Source: Mycetohabitans endofungorum (GTDB taxonomy: Bacteria; Pseudomonadota; Gammaproteobacteria; Burkholderiales; Burkholderiaceae). Taken from it: a DNA stretch of 64,000 nt. A model generated the notes under the pieces. That model saw only the letters and a program-made list of their open reading frames with translations. It was not told the DNA's origin and did not search any database. The stretch spans positions 1,736,001-1,800,000 of the forward strand of contig NZ_CP132744.1 of the NCBI RefSeq assembly GCF_037477895.1, read 5' to 3'. A program made the translations under genes and the position numbers. How positions within the stretch are numbered: position 1 is the first letter of the stretch; each line of letters starts with the position of its first letter. Below are positions 46,380-55,510 of the stretch, piece by piece.

Positions 46380-46585
46380 CACGACCACAAGCGCGGCGAG
46401 GACGTGCGCGCCAGGCTGGCCGTGCTGTCCGAGTTAACCGACGGATGGCTGGCCGCGTGGCGCAGTTGGTCCAAGCTCAATACGTCGCAGCGTCGCGCCG
46501 TTGCCAGCGGACAAGCCGACGGCTGGACGCCGGGTGCCGCGGCCGAAGCGATGCTGTACCAGACGCTGGTCGGCTGCTGGCCGAC
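46380..46585 (+). pseudogene. treY: Maltooligosyl trehalose synthase (TreY) C-terminal remnant
   Basis: The frame contains HDHKRGEDVRARLAVLSEL, then W-x-LN spacing, and ends LYQTLVGCWP. This matches the conserved late part of TreY (HDTKR-EDVRARL and YLLYQTLLGAWP). Only about 70 of some 900 residues remain and no partner treZ is present, so trehalose synthesis by this route is lost here. Confidence 0.8.
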
Positions 46586-46692
46586 GCGCACCGCAGCGCG
46601 CAAGCCGGCGCCACGGCCAACGAGACGCGCACGCCGCACGCGCTATGATCACAGCGGGCCAGCGGTTGACAGGTCGGCGCCCGGCGGCTGGC

Positions 46693-47496
46693 TCATCCGC
46701 GCTCGGGCAACGTCAGCGCGATCGAGGTGAAACCATCGGTCCCGCTCGCCGCGCTCGATTTGCCGCCGTGCGCCAGCACGACGCGCTGCGTGACGGACAG
46801 CGCGAGCGGCATCCCGTCGGCGCCCTGCACCGGTGTCGTCCCGCGCAAGAATGGTTCGAACGCATGGGGCAAGTCCGGATTAGTCAGCGCATCAGACGGT
46901 TGGAACCGGATGACCGACCGCCATACACCGTCGTCAAAGACGTTTTCCATGCTAACCGTCCCACCAGGGCGCGACGCGTCCACGGCATACGCCAACGCCG
47001 CCCACAGCGCCTGCGCAATGCGCGCGCCGTCCGCTACAATCGAGATACGCGACGGCGGCCAGCACACTTCGATCGCCGTGGCACGTTCGCGCGCGAAAGT
47101 CGCATCCAGGCACTGCACAACGTGCGCGACGACACGTTCGACGTCGAGCATCGTCTTGTTTAGCGGCAGCGCCTTGCTTTGCTCGCGAGTAGCATCAATG
47201 ACATCTTCGATGATGCGTACCTGCTGTTCCACGCCCGTGCGCAAGCCGGTCAATGCCCGTGCAATGGTGGGCTCGGCCTGCCCCAACTTGCTCTCCAGGA
47301 CGTAGATCCAACTGTGAATGCCGTTGAGCGGACTGCGCAAGTCATGCGACACCGCCGACAACACGCGATCGCGCGCAAATAAAGCGGCAACGGTCTGCAG
47401 GTAGGCCGCGCGAGCGACCAACGCATCGTCGGGCTCACCGTCGAAGTTGCCCGATGCAGGAATAGAGCGACTCAATACAATTTCTCCGTTTGGCAA
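46693..47496 (-). CDS. Sensor histidine kinase, degenerate ATPase domain
   Basis: A 267-residue soluble kinase without membrane segments. The HisKA dimerisation helix with His51 is present (SHDLRSPLNGIHSWIYVLES). In the following ATPase domain the N-box reads ALWAALAYAVDAS where an Asn (NLLxNAxK) is normal. The usual D-G-G and GxGLG loops are also replaced (FEPFLRG-TPVQGADGMPLALS). It may act as phosphatase or scaffold rather than as a true kinase. No response regulator is adjacent. Confidence 0.8.
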   Translation of the reverse strand: MPNGEIVLSRSIPASGNFDGEPDDALVARAAYLQTVAALFARDRVLSAVSHDLRSPLNGIHSWIYVLESKLGQAEPTIARALTGLRTGVEQQVRIIEDVIDATREQSKALPLNKTMLDVERVVAHVVQCLDATFARERATAIEVCWPPSRISIVADGARIAQALWAALAYAVDASRPGGTVSMENVFDDGVWRSVIRFQPSDALTNPDLPHAFEPFLRGTTPVQGADGMPLALSVTQRVVLAHGGKSSAASGTDGFTSIALTLPERG

Positions 47497-47703
47497 AGCA
47501 CGGACCGGAACGCCAAGCCGTGACAGGTATTATAGGCATCGCGCCGGCGCTGTCACGATCCGCGCCGGCGAAGGATCCAGCTCGCGCTGCTGGGCAGGCT
47601 GAAGCCGAACCTCAGCAAAGCTCACCCTTCTAGCAAAGCTCGATCCCGCCGGTGCCCGGCCGTTTGCGCTACGATGTCGGTTTTTGACTCAAGGAATCTC
47701 GCC

Positions 47704-48045
47704 ATGGCCACTGTAACGACTGTCTCCGGGCTGCAATACGATGATTTGATTGAAGGCACTGGCACGCAGGTTCAAGCAGGCCAGACGGTCAACGTGCACT
47801 ATACCGGCTGGCTTACCGACGGACAGAAGTTCGATTCCAGCAAGGATCGCAACCAGCCGTTTTCGTTCGCGTTGGGCGCCGGCATGGTCATCCAAGGTTG
47901 GGACGAAGGCGTGCAGGGAATGCGTGTGGGCGGCGTGCGCCGGCTAACGATCCCGCCGCGATTGGGCTATGGCGCACGCGGCGCAGGCGGTGTCATCCCG
48001 CCGAATGCAACGCTCGTATTTGAGGTGGAATTGCTCAGCGTCTGA
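47704..48045 (+). CDS. FKBP-type peptidyl-prolyl isomerase
   Basis: A 113-residue single-domain FKBP. The ATG at 47704 has AAGGA eight bases upstream. The family pattern is complete: [59 protein letters not shown] and the terminal [10 protein letters not shown]. No signal peptide, so cytoplasmic. It catalyses proline cis-trans isomerisation. Confidence 0.97.
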   Translation: MATVTTVSGLQYDDLIEGTGTQVQAGQTVNVHYTGWLTDGQKFDSSKDRNQPFSFALGAGMVIQGWDEGVQGMRVGGVRRLTIPPRLGYGARGAGGVIPPNATLVFEVELLSV

Positions 48046-48148
48046 GCCCCCTGCGCTTCCGCCGGCTAAGCCGTCCCCTTGATAGTACATGCCATGGCCG
48101 CCGTCGCGCCGGCGTCCTCGTCCACCGTGTCGTAGCGCGCACGACATT

Positions 48149-48368
48149 GCGTGCGGCCAGATTGACATCGGCAATGCGGGCGACCAAGCTGACCGGGCGC
48201 AGGGCCGCCAGCGTCCTTTAGCTAAGCGGCCAGGCAGTCGCTGAACCGACGATAGACGTGTCGCACGTCGCCAGCGCAGTGCTCTACATGGCTGGCTTGC
48301 CGCTGGACGCGAACGTGCAGTTCATAACCGTGATGGCGATCGAGGTGCGATACATCGGCCGCGGCTGA
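48149..48368 (+). pseudogene. SDR oxidoreductase C-terminal remnant
   Basis: A frame at 48149 gives ACGQIDIGNA and runs to a stop. After a frameshift near 48245 the other frame gives DVSHVASAVLYMAGLPLDAN and ends YIGRG with a stop at 48366-48368. These two pieces are successive parts of an SDR of the 3-oxoacyl reductase-like type. The cofactor-binding half is gone. Confidence 0.75.
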
Positions 48369-48428
48369 CAACCTGGCGGCCCAGGTGCCATCATCGACCG
48401 CGGCTCACGGCCCCTTGGCGCCCGACGG

Positions 48429-49526
48429 CTAGTGCAATTGCCAGTTCGTGACCTTGACGATCGCCGCGTCGGCATTCTTCAAGTTCATCTCGCCCTGGTC
48501 CATTAGCTTGCTCCATTGCTTGACCCGGTTCTTCCCGTTGGGCGACGTATTGTAGTCGTGCGTGTCGACGACCTTAGCCCGTTCGGCATAGAACCGCGTC
48601 ATGAAGGTCTTCTCGTTCGGGCTATCGCCGGAGCGCGCGAGCAGCGCCTTCAGCGAGTCCCCGCCGCCGTCCGCCCCCTGGTTCAACGCCGTGTCGACGA
48701 ACGAGCCGATCGTCAGCGCGCTGTTAAAGCCGCGCTGACGAGCCTGTTGCACACTGTATTGGATGTCCACGTTGTAGAATGTGCGCCACATCGCCTCGCG
48801 CCACGTCGGGTTGTTCTGTTGCGCACCCACCTTGCTGCAAAAGGTCTTACTGCTGTCCGAGATCTTCAAGATTGAGCCGGACATCTTGCCATGCGCGCCA
48901 ATGCGGGCAAGTCCGCCTTCCGCAGACAGAATCTTGGCACCGCTGAGCGCATCGAACGTCTTGAACAGCTCGGGACCGTCAGGCCCGGTATCGTTCGAAC
49001 CGCCCGTGGTCGCGCCAAAAATCCCGATCGTATAGCCACGATCATCGTGGATGTTCTGACAGTACCCATAGTACTTTGTCCATTGCAGCGAGTCCTGCTC
49101 CGGCTTGTTGATCAACTTCATGATGTTGTTCCACTGCTCGCCGTCCAAACCCGTGTTCTTCTTCAAGAACTGCAGGGTCGCAGGAGAGAAATTGGCGTCC
49201 GGATTACCGCTGGCCACGTTGGCAACCACGTTACAAGTTTGCCCGACACGCCACGGCTGGCCAGTATTGCCGTCGCCACTATTCAGGTCCGGCGCGTTGC
49301 CCTGCGTCCAATAGGCCGCAGTGTAGTTTCGCCCAGCGTAACTGACCACCTCACCGCCCTGGTAGATCGTCTTGGCGTCCCAAGGCGCGTCGCAAGGTTC
49401 GCTGTTCGGCTGCGCATCGTCGGCGCGTGCCACGCCGGAGACGGTCAACAGGCCAAGGCTCATCGCAACAGCCCAAGACATGCGTGTCAGCGTCTTCGAA
49501 ATCGAATGGTTCAAGACAGACTCCAT
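48429..49526 (-). CDS. Chitosanase GH46 with CBM5/12 domain
   Basis: A 365-residue secreted endo-chitosanase. The ATG at 49526 gives a signal peptide ending near GVARA (residue 35). Residues 45-95 are a chitin-binding CBM5/12 module (YQGGEVVSYAGRNYTAAYWT, then a terminal PW). The GH46 domain follows from about residue 110: TGLDGEQWNNIMKLINKPEQ carries the catalytic acid Glu143, and DDRGYTIGIFGATTGG carries the base Asp161, by alignment to Bacillus GH46. It cleaves chitosan, abundant in mucoromycete cell walls. The start lacks a strong ribosome binding site. Confidence 0.95.
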   Translation of the reverse strand: MESVLNHSISKTLTRMSWAVAMSLGLLTVSGVARADDAQPNSEPCDAPWDAKTIYQGGEVVSYAGRNYTAAYWTQGNAPDLNSGDGNTGQPWRVGQTCNVVANVASGNPDANFSPATLQFLKKNTGLDGEQWNNIMKLINKPEQDSLQWTKYYGYCQNIHDDRGYTIGIFGATTGGSNDTGPDGPELFKTFDALSGAKILSAEGGLARIGAHGKMSGSILKISDSSKTFCSKVGAQQNNPTWREAMWRTFYNVDIQYSVQQARQRGFNSALTIGSFVDTALNQGADGGGDSLKALLARSGDSPNEKTFMTRFYAERAKVVDTHDYNTSPNGKNRVKQWSKLMDQGEMNLKNADAAIVKVTNWQLH

Positions 49527-49899
49527 ATTATTTATGCGTTGAAAATTGCAAGCGCGCCGGCGACGAATAGCCGATACCGTAAAGCAAAGCGGGACCCGCG
49601 GCGCGCCAGGGCCGAAGCGCGCGGCCACTTGCACGAACCAGGTCCGCCATTTTCGCGATCCCGTCCTCCACGACGGATACCGGCGCACGGGCAAGCCTAG
49701 GGGTAGCCCATCGGAGTCGCGACAAACCGATAATAGGCACACCTGTCTATCTAATCTACGTGAAAAAACCTTCAAATGGATCGAACAAACATTCCAATAC
49801 TGAGGACGGCGTTTATGCGATCATCGCGGCAATCCATTCCAGCGGGAACGCGGCATTGGCTTCCCGGATATGTGCCGGCCCGGATGCCCACGCTACACG
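49527..49899. other. Intergenic, no gene seen
   Basis: A 373-bp gap upstream of the chitosanase, probably containing its promoter; no ORF with family resemblance. Confidence 0.5.
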
Positions 49900-50373
49900 C
49901 TACGCTTGCAACACGCTCGCGAGAATCTTGTCCAGCGCCTGGGCTAGCGTCGCGCGTTCAGCCTCGGACAACACCGCGAGAATTGCATCGTTGCGTTTGC
50001 GGGAAATCAATGCGGCCTTGCGAAACAACGAGGCGCCTTTTGCCGTGAGCGCGATGCGCACGCCACGGCCGTCTTCCTCATCCGCTTCTTTGGTCAGCAA
50101 ACCCTTCTTGCCCAGCACGTCAGTGGCGCGGCTCGCCTGGCTGCGATCCAGGTTCGACGCGCGTCCGAGATCCGATACCGACAACGGACCGAACGAGCCA
50201 ACGCTGAGCAGCACGCGCGCCTCGGTCAGGGGCAACCCCAAGCGGGCAACGAATGCGTCGTCCATTGCCTTGTCGGTCAGCTTTTTGAGCCAATGCAGCC
50301 GGTAGGTGAAAAGCTGTTCGAACGGGCTCGGAGCAGGACGTCGGGTACGCATGGACGATCGGGACATTGACAA
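49900..50373 (-). CDS. MarR family transcriptional regulator
   Basis: A 157-residue winged-helix repressor type. The recognition region is LSVSDLGRASNLDRSQASRA, and the wing contains EADEEDGRGVRIALTAKG with the conserved D-R-G. The basic N-terminal 15 residues are poorly defined, with alternative ATGs at 50367 and 50352. It sits upstream of the chitosanase on the same strand and may regulate it or the PanE-like remnant divergent from it. Confidence 0.92.
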   Translation of the reverse strand: MSMSRSSMRTRRPAPSPFEQLFTYRLHWLKKLTDKAMDDAFVARLGLPLTEARVLLSVGSFGPLSVSDLGRASNLDRSQASRATDVLGKKGLLTKEADEEDGRGVRIALTAKGASLFRKAALISRKRNDAILAVLSEAERATLAQALDKILASVLQA

Positions 50374-50619
50374 TCTATGGTGAAACGAGCATCCAGCATA
50401 CCATTGCTACCCCGACGCTCTGTTTAAGCCGCCTAATTAAAATTTTCGGCAATACCCTCTGCCAATCCGCTCCACCAATTTGCTCCATCAAATCCCTCTG
50501 CCAGCGCTCTGCGTTAGCTTCTCCATTAGTCCGCCCACCTATAATATGTGTGCGCACACATCATATTGGTTGCACGTACATCGATAAGCCGTTACGATAG
50601 TCACCGATGCCTGATCCGG

Positions 50620-51123
50620 CACTCCGGTGTGATCGTGCGCAACAAGGAGAATCTGCTGATCGCTCGGGCACCGCACGACACCGGCAACGCGGTCCAGCAT
50701 GACATTGTCCGGCTGCTGCAAGACGCCCGTTTCGACGGGTCGCTCGCCTCTTCGATCCAACATGAGATTTGGGCGAAGCTGTGGGGCAACGTGACGATGA
50801 ACCCAATCAGCGTGCTCACCAGTTCAACCGCCGACGTAATCTTGGACGATCCGCTCACAGCACGCCTGGTTGCCGAAGTGATGCGGGAAGCGCAAGCCAT
50901 CGGTGCGAAGCTGGGGTTGGACATGGGCATGAGTGTCGAGCAACGCAATGCTCAGACGCGCCAACTCGGTGCATTCAAGACATCGATGTTGCAGGATGCC
51001 GAAGCCGGCAGGCCGATGGAAATCGATGGAATCATCAGTGCGCCAGATGAGCTTGCCCGGATGAACGGCCCAACGCACGACCTTTCAACGGTCAATATCC
51101 GACAAGCCGCCTGTCCCTATTAA
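50620..51123 (+). pseudogene. 2-dehydropantoate 2-reductase (PanE/ApbA) C-terminal fragment
   Basis: The open frame carries IQHEIWAKLWGNVTMNPISV and a late EIDGIISAPDELARMNGPTH (shortened), the ketopantoate reductase C-terminal helical domain. The N-terminal Rossmann NADPH-binding half (GxGxxG) is absent, and the open frame upstream has no homology. It is therefore a 5'-truncated remnant; another panE elsewhere must supply pantothenate synthesis. Confidence 0.85.
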
Positions 51124-51296
51124 TAATACTTGAGCGCCGCCCTCTCGACGCGGCGTTTCTAGACTGCTACTCTGCGCGGCGCAGAAGCAGCACGCACGGC
51201 TCACCGGTTCGTGCATGATGCATCCGCCGAAACGTTCCTTTCACAGAAGGGATGCATGAGAATCCACAACCCACCAAGACTCAAAGGGAACTAAAA

Positions 51297-52082
51297 GTGA
51301 AAAAGCTATTTGCCGCTGTGTCTGTCGCGGTTGTCGCCTTCAGCGTATCCGCCAGCGCTTACGCCAAGGACTGGTCCACTATCCGCTTCGGCGTCGACGC
51401 GAGCTATCCGCCTTTCGAATCGAAGGCCGCGGACGGCAAACTGGTCGGCTTCGACATCGATCTAGGCAACGAGATCTGCCGTCGCTTACATGCCAAGTGC
51501 GTGTGGGTCGAAAACGATTTCGACGGCATGATTCCCGCACTCAGGGCGCGTAAGTTCGACGGCGTGCTGTCGTCAATGACGATGACGCCGCAGCGCGCCA
51601 AGCGGGTTGCGTTTTCGGCCAAGCTGTTCAACACGCCGACGCGACTGGTAGCCAAGGTCGGTTCGAGCATCCAGCCGACGCCGGAATCGCTCAAAGGTAA
51701 GCGCGTGGGCGTCGAACAAGGCACCATTCAAGAAACATATGCAAAGACGCACTGGGCGCCCAAGGGCGTCCAGGTCGTTCCTTACCAGGATCAGGATCAG
51801 GTCTATGCCGACTTGCTCGCCGGCCGCCTGGACGCGGCGCTGCAAGACACAGTCCAAGCCGACGTCGGCTTTCTGAAGACGCCGCGCGGCAAAGGATACG
51901 CATTCGTCGGCCCTGGCCTGCAAGACGAAAAAACCCTGGGTATCGGTGCGGGCATTGGCCTGCGCAAGGAAGACACCGACCTGAAGGTGAAAATCAATAA
52001 GGCCATCGCCGACATGCTCAACGATGGTACATACAAAAAGCTTGCGCAGAAGTACTTCGATTTCGATATATACGGGGGCTGA
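51297..52082 (+). CDS. Amino acid ABC transporter substrate-binding protein (basic amino acid type)
   Basis: A 261-residue SBP family 3 protein. The GTG at 51297 has AGGGA upstream and opens into a signal peptide ending SASAYAKD. The mature start IRFGVDASYPPFESK and the GFDIDLGNEICRRL block are typical of Lys/Arg/ornithine-binding proteins (ArgT/HisJ). No permease or ATPase gene is adjacent, so it must work with components encoded elsewhere. Confidence 0.93.
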   Translation: MKKLFAAVSVAVVAFSVSASAYAKDWSTIRFGVDASYPPFESKAADGKLVGFDIDLGNEICRRLHAKCVWVENDFDGMIPALRARKFDGVLSSMTMTPQRAKRVAFSAKLFNTPTRLVAKVGSSIQPTPESLKGKRVGVEQGTIQETYAKTHWAPKGVQVVPYQDQDQVYADLLAGRLDAALQDTVQADVGFLKTPRGKGYAFVGPGLQDEKTLGIGAGIGLRKEDTDLKVKINKAIADMLNDGTYKKLAQKYFDFDIYGG

Positions 52083-52160
52083 GCAACGCGGTGCGCGGCC
52101 ACGTTGATGCGGGGGCACGCCCGCGCCAAGCGCCGCGCTGCCAGAGCGCCAACGACGACT

Positions 52161-53639
52161 TTACATCTGCCGGCGCAACTCTGCCGGCGGCACCTTCATT
52201 TGCTGCCGGTACTTAGTCACGGTACGCCGGGCCACCTGGATGCCCTGCTGCGTTAGCATCCGCGCAAGCGTGACGTCGGACAAGGGATCGTGCGCATCCT
52301 CGGCATCGATCATTTCCTTAAGCAATGCCCGCACGGCCGCCGCGGAACACGTTCCGCCGCTTTGGGTGCACAGTTCACGAGGGAAAAAGTGCTTGAATTC
52401 GAATATGCCGCGCGGCGTCGCCATGTATTTGTTGCCCGTGGCGCGCGAGATCGTCGACTCGTGCAGGCCCAGCTCGTCCGCGACGTCGCGCAGCACGAGC
52501 GGCTTTAGTGCGATTTCACCGTACAGGAAGAACGCTTTTTGGTGGGCCACAATGCATTCGGCGACCCGCTGGATCGTATCGAAGCGCTGTTGCGCGTTAC
52601 GCAACAGCCAGCGCGCTTCCTGCAATTGCTGCCCCAGCGGCGAACGGTTAGTGCCCGATGCTTGCGCAAACAAATCCGCGTACATCCGGTTGATCCGAGC
52701 GCGCGGTAGCACTGCGGGATTCACGGTGACGACGAACTTGTCCCGAGCCTGCCGCACGATCACGTCCGGCACGACATAGTTGTCCTCAGCCCGTCCATAT
52801 GCATTACCGGGCTTCGGATCAAGCTTGCGGATGAGCGCACAGGCCTCGTGCAACGCACGCATGCTGCAACCAATATGCTTCTGCAATTCACCGAGTTCGC
52901 GCCGTGCCAGCCGCTCCAAATGATGCACGATGATCTCACGCGCAATGTCGCGCCGTGGCGTGTCATCCGGCATCGCGTTCAACTGCAACAGCAGGCACTC
53001 GGACAATGAGCGGGCACCGATACCAGGCTTGTCCAACGATTGCACAAAGCGTAACGCAACCAATAGCTCCTCGTCGGTGGGTGGCGTGCCAAGCTCGGCA
53101 AGCGCGGCCAATTCCGACAGCGATTGTCGCAGGTAACCATCGTCATCCAGCGCCTCGATCACCAATTGAGCCAGTTCCCGGTCACGCTCATCGAGGCGAT
53201 ACAGGCACAACGTACCCTGCAATTGCTCGCGCAGCGACGGCTGAGTGCGTACCCAGGCGATCGGATCACTGTTGTCCGCGCCACTGTGTTCGCGAATTGG
53301 GCCGTGATCATACGGATCGCCAGCGAAATCCGTGGTGACCGTATCCGAATAGGGCGTCTCCGCCACCACACCGGCGGCCTCCGCGCCGCTGGTGATGGGT
53401 TCAGCGCAGGACGGCAACGCACCGTCCCCACTCTCACAGTCGGCGCCGGCCAGCGTATCCGGTGCGGCGTCTTCGGCTCCGCTCAACGAGTCGTCTTCGA
53501 GAAAAGGATTGGAGTCCAGCGCCGCGCGCAGTTCTTGCTGGAACTCGACGGAAGACAGCTGCAAAAGGCGTACCGACTGCTGCAGTCGCGGCGTCAATGC
53601 CAGCGACTGACGCATGCGTTGTTCCAGTAGTTGGGGCAT
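52161..53639 (-). CDS. rpoN: RNA polymerase sigma-54 factor
   Basis: A 492-residue sigma-54. The ATG at 53639 with AAGGA upstream gives the region I start MPQLLEQRMRQSLALTPRLQ. An acidic region II lies around residues 50-120. The core-binding and HTH regions follow. The RpoN box is near the C-terminus (ARRTVTKYRQ). The usual rpoN neighbours (lptB, hpf, ptsN) are absent, so this is probably a second, dispersed copy. Confidence 0.92.
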   Translation of the reverse strand: MPQLLEQRMRQSLALTPRLQQSVRLLQLSSVEFQQELRAALDSNPFLEDDSLSGAEDAAPDTLAGADCESGDGALPSCAEPITSGAEAAGVVAETPYSDTVTTDFAGDPYDHGPIREHSGADNSDPIAWVRTQPSLREQLQGTLCLYRLDERDRELAQLVIEALDDDGYLRQSLSELAALAELGTPPTDEELLVALRFVQSLDKPGIGARSLSECLLLQLNAMPDDTPRRDIAREIIVHHLERLARRELGELQKHIGCSMRALHEACALIRKLDPKPGNAYGRAEDNYVVPDVIVRQARDKFVVTVNPAVLPRARINRMYADLFAQASGTNRSPLGQQLQEARWLLRNAQQRFDTIQRVAECIVAHQKAFFLYGEIALKPLVLRDVADELGLHESTISRATGNKYMATPRGIFEFKHFFPRELCTQSGGTCSAAAVRALLKEMIDAEDAHDPLSDVTLARMLTQQGIQVARRTVTKYRQQMKVPPAELRRQM

Positions 53640-53864
53640 TTTCGGTAATCCTTCAATTTGAGTAACAAGCGCGACCGCGCACGCGCAATGCGGCGTGGAG
53701 CGCTGTTTCATTAGCAAGCAACACTCGTACCAACTGCATGATGGGCCACTATGCGGCGAGCACATGCCGATCCCGGCGCGCTGTGGCTACGCCTGCCCGT
53801 GCCCTTTTTACAACGCTTCGGGAAGACATTCACCGTCGGATACCGGGCCAGGTCAGCAGTGTGC

Positions 53865-54800
53865 TCAGGCCTCCTCGCCGCCCGGCTCCAAGCGTTCAAG
53901 CATTGCCGCTGTGACGCGCTGGCGCGTGTTCCAATAGTCGGCCCAAGGGTCTGCGCCTAATTGGTCGAGCCGTTCGGCGACGTTGCGCAATGTCCATTGC
54001 GTCGCGCTGCTCGTACGGGGCACCTCGTCCCACGTGAGCGGCATCGACACAGCAACCCCTGGGCGGGCGCGCGGCGCGTAGGCGGCGATCGTGGTCGCAC
54101 CGCGGCTATTGCGCAGGTAATCAATGAAGATCTTGCCACGGCGGTTCTGCTCGCCCATTTTCGCGCCAAACTGCTCTGGCCAGACGGTAGCCATATGGCA
54201 GGAAACGCGCTGCGAGAACGCCTTGGCGTCGTCCCAACCGACGTGTGAGCCTAACGGGACGACTACGTGCAATCCCTTTCCGCCGCTGGTCTTGCACCAG
54301 CACCGCAAGCCAAGGTCAGCCAACACAGTACGCAGACGTTCGGCGGCCTCGAGCATAGCGCGCCACGGCAACGTTGGGTCGGGATCGAGATCAAAGACGA
54401 CTCGGTCGGGATGTTCAATGGCAGGGATCTGTGCGTTCCATGTATGGAGCTCGATCGCGTCCATCTGGGCGGCCCCCACCAGCGCCGCCGTATCGTCGAT
54501 GGTAATCAGTGGCTTGTGTTCGGGGTCCAGACCTTCGTGCTGCGTGACATGCGGTATCGCAAGCCGGTCGCTATGCCTTTGGAAGAACAACTCTGCATCG
54601 ATCCCGCCCGGCGCGCGCAATAACCCGACGGGCCGTGCGCGCAGATGAGGCAGCAACACCGGGGCCACCCATTCGAAATAGCGAACCAGGTCAATTTTGC
54701 GGGTGCCGGTGTGCGGATCCATCACCCGATTAGGATGCGAAATCCGAACACCCGCCACCGTCTCATATAGGTTACGTTGCTCCGAGTCTTTCACTTTCAT
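53865..54800 (-). CDS. Stand-alone LigD polymerase/primase domain
   Basis: A 311-residue protein corresponding to the polymerase domain of bacterial NHEJ ligase D. Visible are ISHPNRVMDP, the RAPGGI and FFQRH positions, the catalytic VFDLDPDP acidic pair, and the SGGKGLHVVVPL and IDYLRNSRGATTIAAY blocks with the third acidic residue. No ligase or phosphoesterase domain and no ku gene adjoin it. It is either a true stand-alone primase-polymerase or the surviving C-terminus of a three-domain LigD. Confidence 0.9.
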   Translation of the reverse strand: MKVKDSEQRNLYETVAGVRISHPNRVMDPHTGTRKIDLVRYFEWVAPVLLPHLRARPVGLLRAPGGIDAELFFQRHSDRLAIPHVTQHEGLDPEHKPLITIDDTAALVGAAQMDAIELHTWNAQIPAIEHPDRVVFDLDPDPTLPWRAMLEAAERLRTVLADLGLRCWCKTSGGKGLHVVVPLGSHVGWDDAKAFSQRVSCHMATVWPEQFGAKMGEQNRRGKIFIDYLRNSRGATTIAAYAPRARPGVAVSMPLTWDEVPRTSSATQWTLRNVAERLDQLGADPWADYWNTRQRVTAAMLERLEPGGEEA

Positions 54801-54810
54801 ACAGTAGGGG

Positions 54811-54972
54811 TTATCGCCTAATCAGGCCAAGCAACAACGTCGCCAAAAAAATCACGAGGAAGATAAAAAACAGTATTTTCGCGATTTCAGCTGCGCCCGT
54901 AGCGATCCCGCCAAAGCCGAACACGGCGGCGATAATGGCAATGATGAAAAAAATAACAGCGTAACGAAGCAT
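54811..54972 (-). CDS. DUF1328 small membrane protein
   Basis: A 53-residue protein of two membrane helices beginning [20 protein letters not shown] and ending in LLLGLIRR. This is the YtjA/DUF1328 family, seen with stress-response genes. The ATG at 54972 gives the standard length. It lies 10 bp upstream of the LigD-type gene on the same strand. Confidence 0.93.
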   Translation of the reverse strand: MLRYAVIFFIIAIIAAVFGFGGIATGAAEIAKILFFIFLVIFLATLLLGLIRR

Positions 54973-55043
54973 GGCTTTCTCCCCCAGATCAAAGACCGAC
55001 AATGGCCATCGGCACATGACTCAACCCCTTGCGCGCGTGCCAG

Positions 55044-55325
55044 TCATGCATGCAGATGGAACCCGTCAGATAATGGGACGCATAGCTTTTCGTGCATGAC
55101 CAACGCCGCTTCCATGGTACGCCGGGATGTCGCCATGCCAATGTACTCGACGATCTCACGGTAGCTTTCGACCGCCACTAGGTTCTGCTCAAACGCGTCG
55201 TTGAACAACTCAGCGACCGTTTGCCGGTTGGCGCCGTAACCGACAGTCACCATACCTTGCACGAGCCGTTCGACGGCAAGCTTGTGGATCGCCCGTATGT
55301 CCCTCAGCGTCGACATCCGTGACAT
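55044..55325 (-). CDS. Small helical, ferritin-like protein (uncertain)
   Basis: A 93-residue all-helical protein. The segment FEQNLVAVESYREIVEYIGM followed by RTMEAALVMHEKL has the spacing of a ferritin/bacterioferritin helix pair, but only one Glu-x-x-His-like site (ALVMHEK) is visible and it is half the usual length. It may be a distinct small stress protein or a truncated ferritin-like gene. Neighbours (DUF1328, DUF3175) suggest stress functions. Confidence 0.55.
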   Translation of the reverse strand: MSRMSTLRDIRAIHKLAVERLVQGMVTVGYGANRQTVAELFNDAFEQNLVAVESYREIVEYIGMATSRRTMEAALVMHEKLCVPLSDGFHLHA

Positions 55326-55510
55326 GGCGTACCTCGAGTTTGGACAGTGTGAGTCATACCGCCGGACGTGGCGGACCCGGCGTCTCAGCTTCCTTCAGCA
55401 CAGCATCAATCATGCCTGGTTGCTCTGCCGCCTCCATCCCGGACAGCCAAGTCGGTGACGCATGGGCATGAACCTTGCAATAGCGCGTTGTCGCATACCG
55501 GGAGACCACC

